From the NCBI GenBank assembly GCA_038501625.1, contig JAZAYU010000697.1, positions 1 through 64,000 on the forward strand: 64,000 nt of DNA. The letters are read 5' to 3'. Numbering within the stretch: position 1 is the stretch's first letter; every line of letters begins with the position of its first letter. The notes beneath the pieces are model-generated. The model worked only from the letters and a program-made list of their open reading frames with translations. It was not told where the DNA came from and searched no databases. The position numbers and the translations under genes were made by a program. The stretch is from Corbicula japonica. Taxonomy: Eukaryota; Mollusca; Bivalvia; Venerida; Cyrenidae. This document shows positions 1 to 8,900 of the stretch, one piece after another.

Positions 1-205
1 TCGATATTTTGATGGAATTAGTAACCGACGCTAATTCGAATTTAGCCAATCCTACCTATCGCTTCTGCGCTTAGCCGTTATTTTAAAAAAGACAATGAAA
101 CCTAATTAAAATCAGCACTCAATGACACCTGTCGATATTTTAATGGAAATAATAACCGACGCTAATTCGAATTTAACCAATCCTACCTAGCGCTTCTGCG
201 CTTAG
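1..205. repeat. Two direct copies of a 74-bp repeat
   Basis: A 74-bp sequence beginning TCGATATTTT and ending in TGCGCTTAG occurs at 1-74 and again at 132-205, a period of 131 bp, with only a few substitutions. No coding signal is seen. It lies just outside the viral-like element and may belong to its flank or to a local satellite. Confidence 0.85.
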
Positions 206-625
206 AACCTGATTGAATAGATGATTGAGTGAGATAGTGATTAATTAGTTGAGTGATTGATAATGAATGGGTGAGGGAGTAAATGATATTTGAATGCGCG
301 TGCGTGGTTGAACGAATGGGCGAGGGAGTTAGTAATTGATAGAATGGCTGATTGAGTGAGTTAGTGATTGATTGTATGAATGGGCGAGGGAGAAAGTAAT
401 TGATTAAATGGGAGATAGAGTTCAAGATGTGTGAGTGATGGATTGAATGAATGAGTGACTGAATAAATGATGGAGTGATTGATTAAATGAATTTCTGATA
501 AAATGCATGGGTGATGGATTGAATGATTGAGTGATTAAATGAATAAATAAGGGAGTGAAAGGTCGAGGGAGTGAGCGATTGATTAAATGAGCGATTGAGT
601 GTTTAAATGAGTGAGTGATTGATTG
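206..625. repeat. Degenerate TGAT/GAGT low-complexity tract
   Basis: Irregular 4-mer repeats (GATT, GAGT, GAAT, TGAG) fill this stretch. Open frames across it are artefacts of the repeat. No gene is seen. Confidence 0.85.
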
Positions 626-698
626 GAATGATGATAGGTGTCATATCTGAGAGTATGACGAAACTACTCAGTTTTATAAATCGGCTTAAGGCGGGGGG

Positions 699-1000
699 TA
701 CTGTGAGGGTACAGTGAGGGTACAGTGAGGGTACAGTGGTGTTACAGTGAGGATACAGTGGGGATGAAGTGAGGGTACAGTGGGGGTACAGTGAGGGTAT
801 AGTGGGGGTACAGTGGGGGTACAGTGAGGGTACAGTGGGGGTACAGTGGGGGTACAGTGAGGGTACAGTGAGGGTGAGGAGGAGGAGGAGGGGGAGGAGG
901 AGGAGGGTGGGGAGGAGGAGGAGGGGGAGGAAGAGGGGGAGTAGGGAGGAGGAGGAGGAGGAGGGGAGGAGGAGGAGGAGAAGGGGAGGAGGGTGAGGAA
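699..1000. repeat. Left minisatellite arm plus purine tract
   Basis: Sixteen 11-bp units of the form TACAGTGAGGG/TACAGTGGGGG fill 699-874, followed by a GGA/GAGG-rich purine tract at 875-1000. The same unit occurs in reverse complement at the right end of the element. The tract could form triplex or quadruplex structures. ORFs read through it are artefacts. Confidence 0.9.
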
Positions 1001-1027
1001 GGAGACATAAAAAATCGTAAGGCGCGG

Positions 1028-1997
1028 ATGAGCGATCGTATTCGTACATCAGACAGGTTTTTTTGCGAAGTTTGCGGCGTTCAATTTTCGAGAATCGATA
1101 ATCTTAACAGGTACCGAGACGCTGAACACTGCCTAGGTCTTTTAAAACCGGAAACTGGCGATATGATATTTCAACATCCCTTTTCTATGGTGGTTTCTGG
1201 GCCGAGCGGGAGCGGAAAAAACGGAATGGACCAAGCGATTGATACTATCCGCTATGATACAGCCCTCTTCCCAGCGCGTGATATGGTGCTATGGTCAGTG
1301 GCAAGCGTTGTACGACGAATTGAAACGATCCTTGCCCAACATTCAGTTTGTCAGAGGCATTCCGGAACGTATCGAGGATCCGGATTTCATCGATGCCAAC
1401 GACAGAAACCTTATCGTTTTGGACGACTTGATGGCGGAAGCCAAATGCGACCAACGAGTTGCCGATCTATTTACGAAGGGAAGTCATCATCGGAACATTT
1501 CGATCATCTATCTCACTCAAAACCTATTCCCCCAGGGCAAATCTTGCAGGGACATAAGCCTCAATACCCAGTATTTGACTCTATTCGATAATCCGATCGA
1601 TAGACAGCAGGTTTCGACGTTAGCTAGACGCATTTACCCGTCCTCTAGCGGCTCCTTTATGAGACAATTTCGAGATGCCACGAAAAAGTCGCACGGTTAT
1701 TTAGTAGTAAACCTAAAGTCGGGCACGCCGGAACACGACCGATTGAGAACGGAAATTTTTCCGAACGATCTGCAGCGAGGAGCGGACGATCGCCCGAAAA
1801 GAGGATGCGATGGAGCAAAAGAGATTCGGACCCGGAGGACGAGGAAGAAGAGGAGGAGGATGAAATGCTCCGTCGCATCTATCCGATTCCTCCGGATAGA
1901 CAAGACGGTTAGGGTGCGTCTCACGACTTTCTACGCAAGTTCGTCATTTCGAACTTGGTCAGATCACACGATCCCGAAATCAAGCGAAAGGCCGTAG
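1028..1997 (+). pseudogene. FtsK/HerA-type DNA-packaging ATPase, frameshifted
   Basis: The ATG at 1028 opens a frame with a C2H2-like zinc finger (CEVCGVQF...), followed after about 30 residues by the P-loop GPSGSGK. At the P-loop the frame shifts by one base within the A-run at 1216-1221, and the rest of the ATPase continues in the frame that ends at 1997. That part has the Walker B strand NLIVLDDLM (about 1405-1434), TKGSHHRN, YLTQNLF and SLNTQYLTLF. This layout is typical of virion-packaging ATPases of Polinton/adintovirus-like elements, which pump DNA into capsids. The zinc finger has Tyr where the first His ligand is expected. Near 1760-1805 the reading becomes ambiguous: the frame to 1997 turns Arg/Lys-rich, while another frame carries an acidic tail. 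The family call is good; the exact lineage is uncertain. Confidence 0.75.
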
Positions 1998-2317
1998 ATT
2001 ATGTCGAAGAAGGGTCGGGTCAAAAAGTGGCAGAACGCATGGTCATCAACGACATGTTATCGGAACTGAGAAAAGTGGCCAGGCAATATTTAGCCGAAAC
2101 CGTTTTATCCATCTACCGCATTGATACCGACGCCCGTTATTCATTTATCGTGGGAATCGCCGAAAGTTTGAGTAGAACTTCCGGGTTACCTATTGACCTA
2201 GCCATTCGGGAGGCGGTGCGGCTGCACAAAACGGAGTTGAACGAATGGTTGTTGTCTAAAAAAGACGTGACGGAGGAGGAGGAGGGTGAGGAGGAGGGTG
2301 AGGAGGAGGAGAACTAG
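1805..2317 (+). pseudogene. Unrecognised ORF overlapping the ATPase 3' end, one in-frame stop
   Basis: From ATG 1805 a frame encodes an acidic stretch (EDEEEEEEDE) and reaches TAG at 1910-1912. The same frame then stays open to 2317. The second part has predicted helices (SELRKVARQYLAETVLSIYR) and ends in an acidic Glu/Gly tail coded by a GGA repeat. The simplest reading is one small gene overlapping the ATPase with a single nonsense codon; the alternative is two pieces, with the second lacking a convincing ATG. I do not recognise the family. Confidence 0.4.
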
Positions 2318-2362
2318 AGAAAGAACGTAAGAACCCGAACGAAAACGAAGAATTCCGACAAA

Positions 2363-2614
2363 ATGACTAGTCGACACGAAATTCGTTGGGTAACTCCGCT
2401 CGCCCAGGCATTGGAGATGGCGCAATCGGAATGGGACCGTACAATCAATGAAGTGTCCGCGCACTTTCATCGGTGGCAAAAATCGTGTTCCGTCGGCACG
2501 TATCGGCAATGGATGGTTTACAGCGGAAGTCTAGGCCAGGATCCTATGGCGGCACACTACGTGTGGAACCATTCGAAACAATTGGTTCGCTTCGTACGAA
2601 GAGGAACTCATTAA
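2363..2614 (+). CDS. Small unrecognised ORF of the viral-like element (83 aa)
   Basis: ATG 2363 to TAA 2614, 46 bp after the preceding ORF. The protein is rich in Trp and His (WDRTINEVSAHFHRWQK, YVWNHSKQLVRFVRR), with no membrane segment or known motif. Its position in the collinear gene block and the short spacers support it as a real gene of the element. Function unknown. Confidence 0.45.
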   Translation: MTSRHEIRWVTPLAQALEMAQSEWDRTINEVSAHFHRWQKSCSVGTYRQWMVYSGSLGQDPMAAHYVWNHSKQLVRFVRRGTH

Positions 2615-2730
2615 TAACATTGAAACGGCTGTTACACTGACCTATCGAAAACAAGGTTTACCTAAAATCGATAAATAAATAGAATGGTTAACGTAAGAGA
2701 CCAGTGAGCGCGAATGACGGAATCACGAGA

Positions 2731-3201
2731 ATGAATCGTGAACCGAGCACGCCGGAATCGTTCGCGCTAGCGGACGATTTTGATTTTAAAGACAAAAACA
2801 TTCGATATCGCTTTCAAGGCATCAAATGGTACGGTATTTTGCTTCTGATGACGACTTGCGCCGCACCCGGAGTTATTATATGGTTACAATCTTTACCCGA
2901 CGGTGGTGCGAAACCTAACTTGAACGAGACGGAATGCCTGTATATACCCGACATCGGTGCGAAACCTAACTTGAACGAGACGGAATGCCAGTACGTGAAA
3001 CAGTTTTACTTACGGGAAAGCCTCTACGCGACAGTGTGTAACCGAGCCGGATACGTTTTCGTGGATATAAGAAAGTTTGTTAACGGAACGGCTACTATTA
3101 TTGGCGTTGACCTCAGTGCGTTACAGTGGTTAAGCTTAAAACGGCTTTCATCCGGCATAAACATTGCTATAACGGAGGCTCGCGCCAAGGAACTTCAATA
3201 G
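2731..3201 (+). CDS. Single-pass membrane protein with 17-residue tandem duplication (156 aa)
   Basis: ATG 2731 is chosen because it is the first ATG in frame; a GTG lies upstream at 2704. Residues 33-52 (WYGILLLMTTCAAPGVIIWL) form one hydrophobic span. The segment after it carries two tandem copies of a 17-residue unit (56-72 and 73-89), each with AKPNLNETEC, so each adds one Cys and one N-x-T sequon. The DNA is duplicated as well (51-bp period from about 2905). With no cleavable signal peptide and a sequon-bearing C-terminal part, a signal-anchor (type II) topology is likely. It is probably a structural or entry-related membrane protein of the element, but the family is not recognised. Confidence 0.6.
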   Translation: MNREPSTPESFALADDFDFKDKNIRYRFQGIKWYGILLLMTTCAAPGVIIWLQSLPDGGAKPNLNETECLYIPDIGAKPNLNETECQYVKQFYLRESLYATVCNRAGYVFVDIRKFVNGTATIIGVDLSALQWLSLKRLSSGINIAITEARAKELQ

Positions 3202-3211
3202 GGATTTAATT

Positions 3212-3361
3212 ATGGAAATACTGGAGCCTTATTTCGACTCTTTCTACGGCGATTCTGGAGCGGAGTATTCGGCAAACATTGTGCGGGATGCGTTACAGTT
3301 TATCGCGAAAGGATCATTCGAATCTCTCAAAGACGGAATAGTTGGAATTATATTTCGATAG
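3212..3361 (+). CDS. Short unrecognised ORF (49 aa)
   Basis: ATG 3212 lies 10 bp after the stop of the membrane protein. The frame ends at 3361 after an acidic, aromatic N-terminus (MEILEPYFDSFYGD) and a hydrophobic C-terminus. Another frame (3362-3469, 35 codons, no ATG) follows at once, so this may be the first part of a frameshifted gene. Real gene status is uncertain. Confidence 0.35.
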   Translation: MEILEPYFDSFYGDSGAEYSANIVRDALQFIAKGSFESLKDGIVGIIFR

Positions 3362-3521
3362 GTGGACGAAAACGAAATCTTAAGAAATTGGGAACATTGC
3401 ATTTCCCTCAGATTATTACAACGTCTATTGTATAGACTGAAACTGGAGACTTGCACGAAACGGACATGAAGTCCAAAATGATTCGAATGCATCCTATACA
3501 ACATTGATTGTCTTTGTTTTT

Positions 3522-3533
3522 AATAAAAATAAA
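3522..3533 (+). promoter_or_regulatory. Candidate polyadenylation signal of the viral-like gene block
   Basis: Two AATAAA hexamers in close succession lie about 50-160 bp after the last small ORFs. Another AATAAA occurs at 2674. Assignment is by position only. Confidence 0.4.
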
Positions 3534-3671
3534 ATATTTATACAATATTTTGAGTGTTATTTGTAAAATTCGCGCTGAACAGCGTTGTTCTGTCCCTACG
3601 ATTAGATTAGAACTTCTTGAAGCGATTTCATTCTAAGTTTAAGTCCGCCATACAGCTGACCTAGGTTTAGA

Positions 3672-3911
3672 ATGTACTACTCCTCCTCCTCACCATCCTC
3701 CTCCTCACCCTCACTGTACCCTCACTGTACCCCCACTGTACCATCACTGTACCCTCACTGTACCCTCACTGTACCCTCACTGTACCCTCACTGTACCCCT
3801 ACTGTACCCTCACTGTACCCACACTGTACCCCCACTGTACCCTCACTGTACCCCCCACTGTACCCTCACTATACCCCCACTGTACCCTCACTGTACCCTC
3901 TTGCCGTACTC
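3672..3911. repeat. Right minisatellite arm, inverted relative to the left
   Basis: TCC-rich DNA (3678-3707) and then about 18 units of CCCTCACTGTA (3708-3911). This is the reverse complement of the array at 699-874, which makes the pair terminal inverted repeats of the element. Confidence 0.9.
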
Positions 3912-4457
3912 TACCCGATTCATTCGCTTATTGTTCGCTAGTCGTTCTCACCTCGACAATCAAGGTCTGTATTAAATAAACTCTGGTTAATAACGCTGGA
4001 ATCACGTAGTGATATCGATTGACCAAACTATTTTTCCTATCGGCCTTACCGTGCTGAGTTTTCATTATATCGGGTATTTTTTTAGGTTATGAATCAACGT
4101 TTTAGCGTCTAAACATAGAGTTAATGATTATTATTATTATTATTATTATGGTTTGGTGAATTCAATATAACCGCTACAACGCGAGCTATATCAGTCGCAT
4201 AACTACTATATCGACATTATTGGTCAGTCGCTCGGATAAACCCCCGAGGTCGTCAATACTATGCGCAGATGCTAAAATTAATTTTCCTATATCCGATTAA
4301 TTAACTGACCTGACGGGGTCATTCTATTACGAATGAAACGTTGAACTCGCTAAAGGGTCGAGATCGATTATCGGTTCGCAATAAAGGACGCTGATTTATT
4401 GGGAAGTACCGTAAGGGGGTCTACAGATGCCGTAAAGTGCCGTTTTAATTAACGATC
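3912..4457. other. Intergenic DNA between viral-like element and promoter
   Basis: No ORF or RNA gene is recognised. A short (ATT)n microsatellite lies at 4127-4149. Confidence 0.6.
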
Positions 4458-4621
4458 GATCCCGGTGAGTCATTAGATCCCGGTGAGTCATTAGATCCGG
4501 TGAGTTATACGATCCCGGTGAGTCATTAGATCCCGGTGAGTCATTAGATCCCGGTGAGTCATTAGATCCGGTGAGTCATTAGATCCCGCGGCGATGACGC
4601 CGATGACGTCATGATGAGTCA
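4458..4621 (+). promoter_or_regulatory. Tandem AP-1 site array with CRE, inferred enhancer/proximal promoter
   Basis: Seven tandem units of 17-18 bp (GATCCCGGTGAGTCATTA) run from 4458 to 4581. Six contain the AP-1/TRE consensus TGAGTCA; the third is mutated to TGAGTTA. They are followed by a perfect CRE, TGACGTCA, at 4604-4611 and a further TGAGTCA at 4615-4621. A TATA box follows 60 bp later and the first exon after that. Known: bZIP factors of the Fos/Jun and CREB/ATF families bind these motifs in stress and immune responses. Inferred: inducible control of the downstream gene. Confidence 0.7.
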
Positions 4622-4678
4622 CTCGCTCCCTGCTCCCTGCTCCCCCGTGCCTGTGCACCGAATGACATGTAACCGATC

Positions 4679-4687
4679 TTTATATAC
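4679..4687 (+). promoter_or_regulatory. Candidate TATA box
   Basis: TTTATATAC, 58 bp downstream of the last AP-1 site and about 130-180 bp upstream of a 5' splice site. Transcription would be expected to begin near 4710. Confidence 0.6.
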
Positions 4688-4710
4688 TACTGACACACCA
4701 CTTTCGGCCA

Positions 4711-4856
4711 TTTTGCTTCGCTTACCGCAAATTTCTTTCCTAACACATAACAGCTAACACATAAGAAAAAACACGTAAGACCTAATTCCTCATACCAAAG
4801 TACTAAGACAAAATGGCCCTTATAGGCTTCCGTATGTTATATTTGACTCTCCTTTT
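4711..4856 (+). other. Inferred 5'UTR exon 1 with a uORF
   Basis: This would be the first exon, from about 30 bp after the TATA box to a consensus donor GTAAGT at 4857. The acceptor is TTTACATTTCAG ending at 5338, and exon 2 begins at 5339. An ATG at 4813 in strong context (A at -3, G at +4) opens a uORF that, after splicing, ends at the TAA in 5355-5357 after 20 codons. It stops before the main ATG at 5394. Its hydrophobic first residues resemble a signal peptide but are not in frame with the main protein. Confidence 0.5.
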
Positions 4857-5338
4857 GTAAGTTTAATTGTATTTGTTCTAGTTTTAATGTACGTCGCAGT
4901 AACAGACATCGGTAAACAAGTTCCTGTGGGTTTACACCATCGACACACGACTAAAGAGTTTTCGTTTGTAATGACATATTACCTTTTCTAGATCATATTC
5001 CCATAATTTCGAATATTTTACAGGACATAACTATCAGTCACACTATTCTTCTTAAGACGTCATTATTTCCAAAATCATAGAACGTATATGTTCTAGTCTT
5101 ATCTCATGCGCGAGAAATTAAACACATCTTTTCAAACCAAGCAGGTCACACTTATCGGGTTAATGTAAACGATGATTTACAGAAATTAATGTCTAACAAT
5201 TCATACACTACTGCAATCCATATGAACATTATATCATTTTAACAACTAAGAAACAGAGACAACTTGATAAAATCGGATTATTACACATGTATATAATATT
5301 TAAGCTATTATTCGAATAACTCACTTTTTACATTTCAG
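4857..5338 (+). other. Intron 1
   Basis: GTAAGT donor and pyrimidine-rich acceptor. No internal feature recognised. Confidence 0.5.
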
Positions 5339-5393
5339 GATGAATCAGCCGATGTAAAATCGTAAGAAGGAAAAAAAAGAACATTAGTTTACG

Positions 5394-5972
5394 ATGGCAC
5401 ACAATACTTTCAGATACTGCGAAGACTTTAACACTGACTTTACACTCGACACAAACTACACAGATTACACACTCGACACAGAATACACCTACTGGATAAA
5501 AGGTCGTCTAGCACTCAGCTATCTAAGGGAGTGTTTAGTACAATGTGCTGATGAATTTTCCAAGGAGGATCATAATCGAATATTACACAATATAGGTCTA
5601 ACTCCAGGAACTTCTTGCAACGTCTGTGATTTGAAAACACTTAAGCCTAAACATGCAAAAGATGTTAACACCGGTCGATGTACTTTTCATCTATCTAATT
5701 GCAATTGCCTCCACAGCGATACTAAAAGCTGCCCGAACAACGTTTGTGACAGAATATATGAAGAAATAATTGCACTTCGTGGGCATCGTCTGGTGTATTG
5801 GGATAGCACAGACATTACACAATGGACCACCAACCCATGGGAGATAACAAAATGCTACATAGACGATCCAGGATACAAAGGGAAGTCTGCAGCAGATACT
5901 GATCTTCTCGTGCTTATGAGCTGGTTAAGAAGCCGTCAGTTTTTAGATTACTTTGAAACAATGTCAGAACAG
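5394..5972 (+). CDS. Coding exon 2: CXorf38-like domain, N-terminal part (193 codons)
   Basis: Ends in phase 0 at CAG|GTAATT. Near the N-terminus there is a 9-residue tandem repeat (TDFTLDTNY then TDYTLDTEY). WIKGRLALSYLRECL, CNVCDLKTLKPKH, CPNNVCDRIYEEI and TNPWEITKCYIDDPGY match the order of conserved blocks in CXorf38-like proteins. Read past the donor, the frame stops at 5995, which supports splicing here. Confidence 0.9.
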
Positions 5973-8900
5973 GTAATTATATGTGAAAAGAGGTAATACA
6001 ACAGTAGCATTTTTCTTGTCTCGATATTAATTTGACAACGTTCTTCGTCATTTTTCCCCATTATTTATTATAAAACACACGTTCAAATATATGTAATGGT
6101 GGGTTTAATGCAATAATTTCAAGAAATTTTTACCTTTATCGAAAATTGCTGACTATTAGTATGTTTTCATGATTCTGTTTATTGAGATATTGACAATTTA
6201 ATGCCCTTAGAAATTGCTAAACATGCTTAACAAGTGGAATGTACCGTAAAATATTTTTGGAATTCACAACCAAATTTTCAAGCTACATATAAAAACAACA
6301 GTTGTTTCGTTTTATTGTAGATAAAGGTCACTTTCACATTAAAAAAAGGTGAAATATGCATATCAGGAATCGCCACATTCAGAAAAAACAGCCTCTCTAC
6401 ACAGTCAAGAAGAAGAGAGGGAGAGAGCATGGTTAATAAAATGATCAGTTTCAAAAGAGACACCACTAACAATTAACAAAAATGAGAACCCGAGGGGTTA
6501 CCGCCTTGGAACGGTCAGCGGCAAATCAAATTGCCACTGGGGGTTTAAACCAGGTTCTATAAAATAAAGAGAACTTAACGGGTTTTTTTTTTTACTGGAT
6601 ACTGGCTTTTTGGCCGGGCATATCCCTACTTTTTTGGCAGCCAGTGGTGACCACCTGACAAGAAATTCAAAATATCACCATTTTGTTGATAACATTTGTT
6701 GAAGGAATATAAGATCTATCGGTATAAAGACAGAACTTTCCATTTGTTCACAAACGTTATATCCAAAATTCTTTGCCACGGTTTTGAAAACGATACTTAT
6801 AAATTCTTAAAGTTAGATATATCAGAGATTGCTTTGTCATCGATAAAAAAGAAACTAGAATTTGGTGTTTCGCGGAACACGTGTGTCGCCTGCTTGCAAA
6901 AAGTTTAAATATGGGCCTATATTTTATCATATATGATGAAAAGATGTCATTCAAGTTGAAAAAAGGTGAAATATGCATATCAGGAATCGCCACATTCAGA
7001 AAAAACAGCCTCCCCGCACAGTCAAGAAGAAGAGAGGGGGAGAGAGCATGGTTAATAAAATAATCAGTTTCAAAAAAGACACCACTAACAATAAACAAAA
7101 ATGAGAACCCGAGGGGTTACCGCCTTGGAACGGTCAGTGGCAAATCAAATTGCCACTGGGGGTTTAAACCAGGTTCTAGGGTGCACCAACCTCACACTTG
7201 CCCCAACAGGTTCTCATATCACAAAACAAGTACAAGTTGTCTTGGTGAAAAGACTCTAACCCACTTATCTGCTTAACAATGTTGCATGCAAAAGCACACA
7301 AACATATAAAACATAAGAAGCTAAGAGCATTGCAAAGCCGAAAGGGGTACTCAATGATCTTACCGAGACCAGAACTCCTGGAGTAAAATCAGCAGGAACA
7401 CGGTGACAGGGATAAAAGAAACAAATCGAGCTTCTAGGTTCTTTTAAGAAAAGATTTCCCCAATAACCTTCATAAACTCTTAAACCCCTGCCACCGTCGT
7501 GCAACCAAAGAGGTAAGCATAATGATCAACTGTAGATGGGTTAATCACCAGGCCTGCAGAGCGCTGTAAAATATCATGTTGGTAACCTTTCATTTTAAAT
7601 TTACAGATGGTTTTTACGAATAACCGGGAGAAATTAACACTGCCTTTAATCTTTTTAAGTTTATAAATTAAATCTCCATAAAAAACTGGTTGTGAAATAC
7701 CTTGTTGCAAAAGTGATTTTAAACTGCATTTGTATATATGAATTAAATCTGGGTATCGGCGATAAAACTTGCAAAAGGTTTTCCTTAATTTGTGATACCG
7801 ATAACCTTGTTTTAAAAGTTTTTCTGTAATGCAAAGATTACGTTCATTGAAATCATTAACATTGTTGCAAGCTCTTGAAAAGCGAACAAGCTGTAAGGTT
7901 ATCATTCACGGTGTCACAGATGGCTTTTATTAATTCAGATGGACATATTTGAAATATTCAGCAAAAAGGACGAGTGCTTTAGAAGTTAATATTTAAAGGC
8001 AATGTTAAGTTTCATATTTAAGTAATTTAAATGGAGCATAACTAAAAAAATTGTCATTCTTGTTTACACAGATTACATTGTTCATGCAGATGATATTTTC
8101 AAATTACTCCGTTGATAGGAAAAGGACTTTCAGTGTTATAGTCAACATTAAGTTTCATATTAGATGGCCTTGTTCATGCAGATGATATATTCCAAGTATT
8201 AAGTAAATAGGACAAGTTCTTCAAAAAGTTATAGGTAACAATAAGTTTTTCACGCTGGGGGTCTACCGGACGACGTCGCCGCCGACTATCGCAGGTGACA
8301 AAAATATCAAAATCTCTCTAACAGCAAAATGCATTCCGATGAAACCTTCACAATTTAATGTGAAACGCAAATATATACATCGCACACCATCGATTTATAA
8401 GTTCCAACTTAAGTAAAATGTTACTGACAACAATATGTGAGGGACTTTATCTAACACATGTATACAATATGAAATATTTGTAAAAGTGTGTTTGATATTG
8501 AATTTTCTGGTCGCATAGATACATGACAAAATAGATGACAAAAAAATTAAAATGTTGATTTCTCTCTTTATAATTGAAAGTTCCTTTAAATGACCTCACA
8601 TATTGTTGTCGGTATCATGCTATCATATATATAATTCTATGAAACGTAAAAAAAAAAACAACAAAAAAACGTTGAATTTTTTGCTGTTTGAATAAGGTCA
8701 GTTTGATTACATTTAATAAAGCGCTCATATCTTTGTATTATGCATAACCCTTTTTATAACATAAGATTGCTTAAATGTTCGGATTAGAACAGATGATTTT
8801 TTATTGGGAACAAAATGATTTTACATTATTCGTTTCTGTTCCCATACTTTGTCAAATTTGCCCAAGTCCTGGAAATACGAGTAGTATACAATTGAGCATC

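Larger units (their letters stand above)
699..3911 (+). mobile_element. Endogenous dsDNA-virus/Polinton-like element with minisatellite inverted ends
   Basis: Seen: a cluster of + strand ORFs (1028-3361) lies between two copies of an 11-bp minisatellite in opposite orientation, with GGA-rich DNA on the left inner side and a short TCC-rich stretch on the right inner side. The block looks GC-richer than the AT-rich DNA around it. Known: a packaging ATPase of the FtsK/HerA superfamily is a hallmark of Polinton, adintovirus and related dsDNA elements. Inferred: this is an integrated, decaying copy or a reduced derivative, because no DNA polymerase, integrase, protease or major capsid gene is present. 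No target-site duplication was identified, so the outer borders are approximate. Confidence 0.6.

Noticed and set aside
183..1008. Minus-strand and plus-strand open frames of 75-148 codons rich in Ser, Pro, Leu or Glu/Arg
   Set aside because: They are translations of the TGAT, 11-bp and GGA repeats, open in several frames at once.
3672..3941. Open frame of 89 codons of Tyr-Pro-His-Cys-Thr repeats
   Set aside because: Produced by the right-hand 11-bp minisatellite.
4813..5357. Signal-peptide-like start (MALIGFRMLYLTLLL) for the protease gene
   Set aside because: After splicing it runs into TAA at 5355-5357, and the main frame has a stop just before ATG 5394, so it is a uORF, not the N-terminus.
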